Made by a program: the position numbers and the translations under genes. Under the pieces are notes generated by a model. It saw nothing but the letters and a program-made list of their open reading frames with translations. It had not been told where the DNA came from and made no database searches. This document shows positions 57,516 through 64,000 of a stretch of DNA of 64,000 bases, piece after piece. Origin of the DNA: BRHc4a sp049323755 (GTDB taxonomy: Bacteria > Bacillota > Desulfotomaculia > Desulfotomaculales > Desulfocucumaceae); NCBI GenBank assembly GCA_049323755.1, contig JBMOPE010000026.1:186001-250000 (forward strand), written 5' to 3'. Within the stretch, counting starts at the first letter, position 1; each line of letters starts with the position of its first letter.

Positions 57516-60098
57516 ATGAGTTATACACCTATGATGCAGCAGTACCTGGAAATAAAAAAGAATTATAATGACGCCATCCTTTTTTTTCGTTTGGGTGACT
57601 TTTACGAGATGTTTTTTGAGGATGCCCTGACGGCATCCCGGGCACTTGAAATAACACTTACCGGGAGAGATGCGGGGCAGCCTGAAAAGGTTCCAATGTG
57701 CGGTATTCCGTATCATGCCGCTGAAGTTTATATAAACCGGCTCATACAAAAAGGATTCAAAGTGGCAATCTGCGAGCAGGTTGAAGACCCCTCCGCCACC
57801 AGAGGTATAGTTAGAAGAGAAGTCGTCAGGGTTGTTACTCCTGGTACTTTAATTGAAAGTTCCTCACTTGATGAAAAAAATCACAATTTTATAGTGTCGG
57901 TGTCACGAATTGACAGCAGTTTTGGATTGGCAGTATCCGATATTTCAACCGGGCTTTTTCAGTGCACCCTGTTTTCGGGGGCGAACAGCCAATCCTTTCT
58001 GCTTGATGAAATAGAAAGGCTCGGTCCGGCAGAGGTTATAATCCCCTCTTCATATAAAGACAAGGCTCTTCATGAAGCCATAAAGTCCCTTAACATAACA
58101 TCTATAACTTTTTACGATGACAAATACTATTTAGTCGGGGAATGTTCAGCCAAACTTACCTCCACCCTGGGAAATGAATGGAAAGAAGTATTGGAGGGCT
58201 ATCCCCCGGCCATAGCTGCAGCAGGCTCTTTGCTTTTCTATCTGTTTGAAACTCAAAAAAAAGAGGCAGGTCAATTAAAGAGTATTATTTTTTATACCAG
58301 CGGCCAGCACATGATGATCGACCGTATAACCAGGAGAAACCTGGAGTTGTCTGCTTCCATAAAGGACGGTGGAAAGTGGGGCACCCTTATCTGGGTATTG
58401 GACCGCACTAAAACAGCCATGGGTGGACGGCTCCTCAGGACATGGGTGGACCAGCCCCTTGCCAACCCTGATGAAATAACTTCAAGGCTGGATGCAGTGG
58501 AGGAGCTTAAAAATGACTCCATTTTAAGATATGACTTAAAAAAAGTTCTGGCCAAAATTTATGACCTGGAAAGGCTCACTTCCAGGGCGGTATACGGAAC
58601 CGCAAACGCCAGGGACATGCTTGCTCTCCGTGAGTCACTGACCGTTCTTCCCTCCCTTATTAACAGGCTTGAGGCAATAAGCTCCAGGGCACTGGTCAAT
58701 GCCGTGAAAAATATTGATCCGCTTCCTGATTTATACCAGCTTCTCATTGATTCAATTTCTGATGACCCCCCTGCCACGGTCAGGGACGGAAACTTAATAA
58801 AAGACGGTTATAATGAAGAGGTTGACAGACTTAGAAAAATACGGGGAGAGGGTAAAAGCTGGCTTGTGCAGCTTGAGTCGGAGGAAAGGGATAACACAGG
58901 GATAAAATCACTTAAAATAGGTTTTAACAAGGTGTTCGGGTATTACCTTGAAGTCACAAAGGCTAATCTTAACAGCGTTCCTCCTTATTTTATAAGAAAA
59001 CAGACTCTTGCCAACGCCGAAAGATATATTACTCCAAAATTAAAAGAGCTTGAGGATCAGATACTAACCGCAGGAGACAGGCTGGTTCACCTGGAATACT
59101 TATTGTTTAATGAAGTAAGGGAAACGGTTTCCTCCGCAGTGGACAGAATTCAAAGGACATCTTCCGCCATAGCCTTTATTGATTCAATTCTTTCCCTTGC
59201 TGAAGCAGCTGTGGAGGAAAATTACAATCGGCCTAGAATCTCTACAATTAGAGAAATAACTATTAAAAACGGCCGCCACCCTGTGGTGGAAAAAGTAATA
59301 GGAAACGGAAAATTTGTTCCTAATGATACAGAGATAAAAGACAATAGTAAGGTTATAATTCTAACCGGCCCCAATATGGCCGGGAAAAGCACCTATATGA
59401 GACAGGTTGCCCTGATTGTTATAATGGCCCAGATGGGCAGCTTCGTGCCGGCAGACTCCGCGGTCATAGGGATTGTCGATAAAGTTTTCACCCGGATAGG
59501 CGCCTCTGACGACCTCGCGGGCGGGCACAGCACTTTTATGGTTGAGATGGTTGAGTGTAAAAATATTATAAACGGCGCCACTGATCAAAGCCTTGTATTA
59601 ATGGACGAGGTAGGCAGGGGAACCAGCACTTACGATGGCATAAGCATCGCCAGGTCACTGGTGGAGTTCATAGTGAAAAGCATAAAATCAAGGACGCTGT
59701 TTTCAACCCACTACCATGAGTTAACTGAACTCGATGCCCATGACGGGGTAAAGAACTATACAATAACAGTAAAAGAGCAGAACCAGGATATTATTTTTCT
59801 TAGAAAGGTAGTGCCCGGAAAAGCTGACAGGAGCTACGGAATACATGTCGCGGCCCTTGCCGGCCTTCCTCCTGACATTATCAGCCGGGCCAGAGAAATA
59901 CTGACAGGCCTTGAATGCACCCAAAGGGGAGCCGGAGAAGCGGCAGCTGCATCCGATGATTCCTTAATTTGTTTTCAGTCAAAGGAAAATAATATTAATA
60001 CAGAAATAATAAGATCCATTAGAGAAACAGACTTATCTAACACCACACCTATTGCTGCGCTTAACCTTCTGGTCAGGCTGCAGTCACTTATAAAATGA
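57516..60098 (+). CDS. mutS: DNA mismatch repair protein MutS
   Basis: MutS binds mismatches and starts repair with MutL. The 860-residue protein has the mismatch-contacting motif GDFYEMFF near residue 28, the connector and lever domains, and the ABC-type ATPase with Walker A GPNMAGKSTYMRQ near 618 and MDEVGRGTSTYDG near 695. The C-terminus ends with a helix-turn-helix dimerisation segment. GGGAGGG precedes the ATG. mutL follows two genes later. Confidence 0.97.
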   Translation: MSYTPMMQQYLEIKKNYNDAILFFRLGDFYEMFFEDALTASRALEITLTGRDAGQPEKVPMCGIPYHAAEVYINRLIQKGFKVAICEQVEDPSATRGIVRREVVRVVTPGTLIESSSLDEKNHNFIVSVSRIDSSFGLAVSDISTGLFQCTLFSGANSQSFLLDEIERLGPAEVIIPSSYKDKALHEAIKSLNITSITFYDDKYYLVGECSAKLTSTLGNEWKEVLEGYPPAIAAAGSLLFYLFETQKKEAGQLKSIIFYTSGQHMMIDRITRRNLELSASIKDGGKWGTLIWVLDRTKTAMGGRLLRTWVDQPLANPDEITSRLDAVEELKNDSILRYDLKKVLAKIYDLERLTSRAVYGTANARDMLALRESLTVLPSLINRLEAISSRALVNAVKNIDPLPDLYQLLIDSISDDPPATVRDGNLIKDGYNEEVDRLRKIRGEGKSWLVQLESEERDNTGIKSLKIGFNKVFGYYLEVTKANLNSVPPYFIRKQTLANAERYITPKLKELEDQILTAGDRLVHLEYLLFNEVRETVSSAVDRIQRTSSAIAFIDSILSLAEAAVEENYNRPRISTIREITIKNGRHPVVEKVIGNGKFVPNDTEIKDNSKVIILTGPNMAGKSTYMRQVALIVIMAQMGSFVPADSAVIGIVDKVFTRIGASDDLAGGHSTFMVEMVECKNIINGATDQSLVLMDEVGRGTSTYDGISIARSLVEFIVKSIKSRTLFSTHYHELTELDAHDGVKNYTITVKEQNQDIIFLRKVVPGKADRSYGIHVAALAGLPPDIISRAREILTGLECTQRGAGEAAAASDDSLICFQSKENNINTEIIRSIRETDLSNTTPIAALNLLVRLQSLIK

Positions 60099-60141
60099 AT
60101 GAAGAAGATTTGTGGTCGGAATCCAGAATAAAGTTCATCTC

Positions 60142-60176
60142 ATTCTGAGTTCTGAGTTCTGAATTCTGAGTTCTGA
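60142..60176 (+). repeat. Heptanucleotide array, five units of (G/A)TTCTGA
   Basis: ATTCTGA, GTTCTGA, GTTCTGA, ATTCTGA, GTTCTGA in direct succession. It lies between mutS and the hydantoinase gene, in a 116-base region with no gene. Confidence 0.9.
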
Positions 60177-60214
60177 CAAAAGTTTCACTCAGTGTTAGCT
60201 TTGGGAGTAAAGGG

Positions 60215-61912
60215 GTGAACGGGTTGTATATTGGCCTGGATGTTGGAGGAACATATACAGATGCCGTGCTTCTTGAAAAGGGGCAGGTTAGAGCCTGGAC
60301 TAAAGTTCCCACCAGGGAAGATCTACTGACATCCCTTATGGAAGCCTTTGATGCAATCATGAAAGGAGTTCCATCGGATTTAATAGAGAGGGTTGTGCTT
60401 AGTACCACTGTAATCACAAACCTGATTGCAGAAAAAAAATACGACCCTGTGGGCCTTATTCTTGTTCCGGGACCCGGGCTGGAACACTCCTGCTACAACT
60501 TTGGAACAGAGACCGCCTTAATAGGCGGAGTCATTGACTACCGGGGAAGAGTGGTTGTACCCCTTTCAGACCGGGAAGTCCAGTCAGCCATTGACCGTAT
60601 GGCAGGGCTTAATTATAAAAAAGTGGCAGTAGTAGGAAAATTCAGCTCCCGCAACAACGCTCATGAAGAAGAAATCTCCGGAAAAATACAACAGTCAAAC
60701 CCTGACTGGCACGTTGAGATGGGACACCAGGTGGCGGGGCAGCTTAATTTCCCCAGAAGGGTCATGTCCACTTTTCTTACCTGCGCCACAAGAGACAAAT
60801 ACCAGTTTTTTGTCCAATCGGTGTTTTCGGCCCTTGAAAGCAGGGGAATAAACTGCCCGGTATATATACTAAAGGCAGATGGAGGCACCATGCCCTTAAA
60901 GGCCTCTCTATCATCGCCGGTGGAAACAATTTTTAGCGGCCCTGCTGCAAGTATATTAGGCGTTCAGGCCCTTATACCGCCAGGAGAAACTGCCGTTATT
61001 GTTGATATAGGCGGTACAACCTCAGACCTGGCACTAATCTTAAGCGGCCAGCCGCTGTTGTCTTCTAAGGGTGCTAATGTTTTCGGCCACATGACTCACG
61101 TAAATGCCCTGGCCGTAAAATCTGTTCCGGTTGGCGGGGACAGCGTAGTAGAGAGGGTTGGCAAGGAAATAATTCTTCTTTCTGAGAGAGTTGGCCCTCC
61201 TTATTGCATGGGAGGACCAATGCCTACCCCCACTGATGCCCTTAAGGTTTTGGGATTAACAAAAATGGGAGATATAAAAAAGGCGCGGCAGGCCATGAGA
61301 ATACTTGGTGACCCTTTGGGTATAGAAACCTGGGAGGTGGCCGCCAGAATAATGATGCTTGTTAATGATACAATAACCAGTGAAATCAGGAATATGTTTA
61401 TAAAGTGGGAGCAGGAGCCCGCCTACAGGGTATGGGAGGTCTTGCAAAAAAGAAAGGTCAAACCCAGCACCGTGGTAGGTGTTGGAGGTGCAGCTTCAGG
61501 CTTTCTGACCATGATAGCGGCAACCCTTGACTGTTATCCCGTGATACCGCCATATGCAAGGGTGGCTAACGCCATAGGAGCCGCCGTAGCCAGGCCAACC
61601 CTGCAGGTAAGCCTGAGGGCGGATACCGAGCGTAAAATATACACTCTTCTGGAGGAAGGGTACCAGGGCACCATTGATGACCAGACCTTTAATGATGAAA
61701 AAGCCCTGGAACTGGCCAAGAAGTGGCTTTACAAGAGGGCTGAAAAACTTGGCATGGCTAATGACATTGGAGATGTGGAAGTAACCAGAAAAGAAGTATT
61801 CAACATGGTCCGTGACTGGGTTACCTCAGGAAAGCTCATAGACGTTTCAGTTCAGACAAAGCGCGGAATACTTCACTATATTGGTACAGGGGTGGGAAGC
61901 ATTGAAAAATAA
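60215..61912 (+). CDS. Hydantoinase/oxoprolinase A-like protein (ASKHA ATPase fold)
   Basis: This 565-residue protein starts YIGLDVGGTYTDAVLLE, the phosphate-1 motif of the hydantoinase A / 5-oxoprolinase family, with STTVITN near 66, the adenosine-binding VDIGGTTSDLAL near 265 and VGVGGAASGFL near 422. Family members cleave ATP to open lactam rings; here only the A subunit is present and no B subunit is adjacent, so substrate is unknown. The GTG start follows GGGAG...AAAGGGG. The last 11 bases overlap the next gene. Confidence 0.85.
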   Translation: MNGLYIGLDVGGTYTDAVLLEKGQVRAWTKVPTREDLLTSLMEAFDAIMKGVPSDLIERVVLSTTVITNLIAEKKYDPVGLILVPGPGLEHSCYNFGTETALIGGVIDYRGRVVVPLSDREVQSAIDRMAGLNYKKVAVVGKFSSRNNAHEEEISGKIQQSNPDWHVEMGHQVAGQLNFPRRVMSTFLTCATRDKYQFFVQSVFSALESRGINCPVYILKADGGTMPLKASLSSPVETIFSGPAASILGVQALIPPGETAVIVDIGGTTSDLALILSGQPLLSSKGANVFGHMTHVNALAVKSVPVGGDSVVERVGKEIILLSERVGPPYCMGGPMPTPTDALKVLGLTKMGDIKKARQAMRILGDPLGIETWEVAARIMMLVNDTITSEIRNMFIKWEQEPAYRVWEVLQKRKVKPSTVVGVGGAASGFLTMIAATLDCYPVIPPYARVANAIGAAVARPTLQVSLRADTERKIYTLLEEGYQGTIDDQTFNDEKALELAKKWLYKRAEKLGMANDIGDVEVTRKEVFNMVRDWVTSGKLIDVSVQTKRGILHYIGTGVGSIEK

Positions 61913-63278
61913 AAAGACCGGGGTAATATTTTTTCCAGCCTTTGACTGGGCAATTTCCCCAACCCATCCGGAAAGAGAAGAACGACTTCTATATACCAGG
62001 GACCAGATTTTTGAAGAAGGCTTAATGGACTTGCCAGAAATAGTTGAATACTCTCCAAAGCTTGCTACAATACACGATATTGCCCGTGTCCATTTTTGTG
62101 TACCCAGGGTTCAAAGCCAGGTCACCGAGGCCCATCTGATTGCTGCCGGTGCCACTATGGCGCTGGGTGACAGTATTATCCACGGAGAAATTCAAAACGG
62201 CTTTTCAATAGTAAGACCCCCGGGCCACCATGCCATGAGAGTGGTACATGGCAACAGGGGCTTTTGCAATATAAACAATGAAGCCGTTCTTGTTGAGCAC
62301 CTCAGACGCCGTTACGGGATCAAAAAGGTAGCCATCATTGATTCAGATGTTCATCACGGCGACGGAACCCAGGAAATTTTTTACCATGACCCCAATGTTC
62401 TTTTTATCTCATTTCACCAGGACGGAAGGACAATATTTCCCGGCACCGGCTTTTCACACGAGCTCGGCGGTCCCGGAGCTTACGCGCGGACATTGAACAT
62501 TCCTCTTCCACCCGGGCTAACCGATGACACTTTCCACTATATAACTGATAATCTTATCCTCCCTGTAATTAATGACTTTCAGCCTGATTTTATTATTAAT
62601 TCCGCAGGTCAGGATAACCATTATACCGACCCTTTGGGGAGCATGAGATTCACTGCCCAGGGCTATGCAGAGTTTACAAGAAAATTAAACCCCCATCTGG
62701 CCGTTCTGGAGGGCGGATATGCCATTGAAACAGCTCTGCCTTATATTAATATGTCTATACTGATGGCACTTGCCGGGATAAATTTTTCCAACGTAAAAGA
62801 ACCGGACAGGGACTCTGTAAGCTTTAAGGATAACCCGGACAGATTTGCCCAGGTCCAGAAAACAGTGGAAGAACTTCTAGAAATATGGAACAGGCGGGAC
62901 AAGGTAGACCTTGAGAAAATATTCGGATCAGGGAAGTTTTACCAGCGCAAAAAACATATATATTACGATACCGATTATATAGAAGAAGAGCAGTTTGAAA
63001 AGGTGCGGTTCTGCAGCAGCTGCCCCGGCTATATTTTGATAGAATCAAAAGCCAGCAGGGGCTACGGCGAATCGGCAAGAGTTCTTTGTATTTCTATCCC
63101 GTTTAATGCCTGCCAGGACTGCCAGACTGAGGCATATAACTGGTATGATGATGGACTTAACAACAAAAAGGGTTACAACTATGTAAAGCTTCAGGACAAA
63201 TCCACAGACACCTACCTTTCATACGACAGGAACAAAGGCCAGGAGTGGAAGTCAGAGGGACCCAGACCGGGGGTGTAA
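61902..63278 (+). CDS. Histone deacetylase-family amidohydrolase
   Basis: Zinc-dependent HDAC-like hydrolase, homologous to acetylpolyamine and acetoin-utilisation deacetylases. Motifs include RPPGHHAM (His-His pair, near residue 112), DSDVHHGDGTQEIFY near 145 (Asp/His metal ligands), GGPGAYARTLNIPLPPG (shown in part as GGPGAYA) and SAGQDNHYTDPLG near 233. A C-terminal addition of about 130 residues contains CSSCPG and CQDCQ pairs and may bind metal. Length 458 from a TTG at 61902 is longer than typical (about 310-350). Substrate unknown; it is coupled to the hydantoinase gene. Confidence 0.85.
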   Translation: MKNKKTGVIFFPAFDWAISPTHPEREERLLYTRDQIFEEGLMDLPEIVEYSPKLATIHDIARVHFCVPRVQSQVTEAHLIAAGATMALGDSIIHGEIQNGFSIVRPPGHHAMRVVHGNRGFCNINNEAVLVEHLRRRYGIKKVAIIDSDVHHGDGTQEIFYHDPNVLFISFHQDGRTIFPGTGFSHELGGPGAYARTLNIPLPPGLTDDTFHYITDNLILPVINDFQPDFIINSAGQDNHYTDPLGSMRFTAQGYAEFTRKLNPHLAVLEGGYAIETALPYINMSILMALAGINFSNVKEPDRDSVSFKDNPDRFAQVQKTVEELLEIWNRRDKVDLEKIFGSGKFYQRKKHIYYDTDYIEEEQFEKVRFCSSCPGYILIESKASRGYGESARVLCISIPFNACQDCQTEAYNWYDDGLNNKKGYNYVKLQDKSTDTYLSYDRNKGQEWKSEGPRPGV

Positions 63279-63282
63279 CTTT

Positions 63283-64000
63283 TTGCCCAAAATAAAGGTT
63301 CTTGATGAAATCACGGCAAACCAGATAGCAGCCGGAGAAGTGGTGGAAAGACCGGCCTCTGTTGTCAAGGAGCTTATTGAAAACTCCTTTGATGCAGGTT
63401 CTACAAAAATTTATATAGAAATTAAAGGTGGCGGGCTGGAGTTAATAAAAGTTACCGACAATGGCTGCGGTATGGATGAAATTGACGTGGAAACGGCTTT
63501 TCAAAGGCATGCCACCAGTAAAATAAGCAGCCTTAAGGATATTGAAAAGATTTTTTCCCTCGGGTTCCGGGGTGAAGCCCTTCCAAGCATAGCCTCAGTG
63601 AGTAAAATTACCATGATAACCAGGCCGCCCGATGAAATCAGCGGAACCAGGCTGGAAATTGAGGGCGGCCGGCTGTTGTCCAAATCGCCAGAAGGGTGCC
63701 CTCCCGGCACCACGTTTTCGGTAAGGGATCTTTTTTTTAATACTCCTGCCAGGCTTAAATATATGAAAACAAAATCAACCGAGGCAGGGCAGGTTACCGA
63801 AATTGCGTCGAGGCTTGCCATTGCCCGGCCTGATGTTGGCATTAAACTGGAAATTGACGGCAGAAATGTGTTTCAAACGCCGGGAACGGGTAATGTCATT
63901 GATTCCCTTTCAGCCGTATATGGTCCCGAGATTGCCAGAAACATGTTGACCCTCGAAAGACAGGATTATGGAATTGCATTAAAGGGCTATATAGGGCCTC
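63283..64000 (+). CDS. mutL: DNA mismatch repair protein MutL (5' part, runs off the window)
   Basis: The first 239 codons of MutL, a GHKL ATPase that couples MutS to strand incision. The N-terminus shows ITANQIAAGEVVERPASVVKEL (in part: NQIAAGEVVERP), then LIENSFDAG, DNGCGM, ATSKI and GFRGEALPSIASV, the five conserved GHKL/MutL boxes. The start is a TTG at 63283 behind GGGGGTG, 4 bases after the deacetylase stop. The gene continues past the end of the window. Confidence 0.97.
   Translation, partial: MPKIKVLDEITANQIAAGEVVERPASVVKELIENSFDAGSTKIYIEIKGGGLELIKVTDNGCGMDEIDVETAFQRHATSKISSLKDIEKIFSLGFRGEALPSIASVSKITMITRPPDEISGTRLEIEGGRLLSKSPEGCPPGTTFSVRDLFFNTPARLKYMKTKSTEAGQVTEIASRLAIARPDVGIKLEIDGRNVFQTPGTGNVIDSLSAVYGPEIARNMLTLERQDYGIALKGYIGP

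Overview
The window is a continuous stretch of chromosome from an endospore-forming, anaerobe-type Firmicute. It carries spmA, spmB, gerW, spoIIP, spoIVA, the YIEGIA cluster, an IspH-ribosomal protein S1 fusion and many TTG or GTG starts behind strong GGAGG ribosome binding sites. Gene content and order (rluB, hutP, aroH, trp, aroF, tyrA, aroA, cmk, plsC, ispH-S1, spoIIP, YIEGIA, DUF3189, DUF512, der, plsY, gpsA, spoIVA) resemble Peptococcaceae or Desulfotomaculum-type Clostridia. That placement is my inference from gene order; no marker RNA is present. No rRNA, tRNA, CRISPR array, prophage or intact insertion sequence was seen. One 100-N assembly gap lies at 30474-30573.

Layout. 1-9070: prfC and helD, a lipoprotein, a DUF2953-gerW pair, an FAD oxidoreductase and spmA-spmB. 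9088-14311: an accessory region with an internally duplicated protein, a methyltransferase, a deletion-scarred GMC oxidoreductase locus, four tiny glycine-rich one-helix proteins and a PHP-domain (CehA-like) protein. 14312-18794: rluB, several small unknown genes, hutP, aroH and a secreted stalk/FG-GAP/TPR protein. 18806-30356: aromatic amino acid synthesis. The trp operon (trpEGDCFBA plus a short DAHP synthase) is followed by an independently promoted aroF-tyrA-aroA block. 30872-34235: cmk, plsC, ispH-S1. 34658-43757: a DUF1614 protein, spoIIP, YIEGIA and its partner, two DUF3189 proteins, a DUF512 radical SAM protein, der, plsY, gpsA and a gamma-carbonic anhydrase. 43973-50446: an NlpC/P60 hydrolase (minus strand), spoIVA, an ACT protein, hom, thrB, lysC. 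50548-57431: an apgM-like gene (minus strand), miaB, a YlbF-like protein, and an envelope-type three-gene cluster resembling the actinobacterial DUF6230/DUF6114 pair. 57516-64000: mutS, a hydantoinase-like protein, an HDAC-like deacetylase and the 5' part of mutL.

The most striking regulatory signal is upstream of trpE. Eleven (T/G)AG-type triplets at almost perfect 5-nt spacing (18842-18895) are followed by a rho-independent terminator (18928-18959), and a competing antiterminator can be drawn. This is the architecture of a TRAP-controlled attenuator. The trp operon ends in a DAHP synthase without the N-terminal regulatory domain, while the second DAHP synthase, in the tyrA-aroA block, has that domain. 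Tryptophan could therefore control flux at the RNA level for one isozyme, and another aromatic product could control the other at the protein level.

Non-coding DNA is rich in structured repeats. There are tandem heptanucleotide arrays of three different unit sequences, a bipartite double-hairpin REP-like element in three copies, a 30/31-nt array between the two aroF genes, and GGGGACA/TGTCCCC inverted units around the gap. The gap itself looks artificial: its two flanks are identical over exactly 127 bases and the right copy restarts inside the end of aroA. aroA also lacks any ordinary start codon that would preserve its conserved N-terminus.
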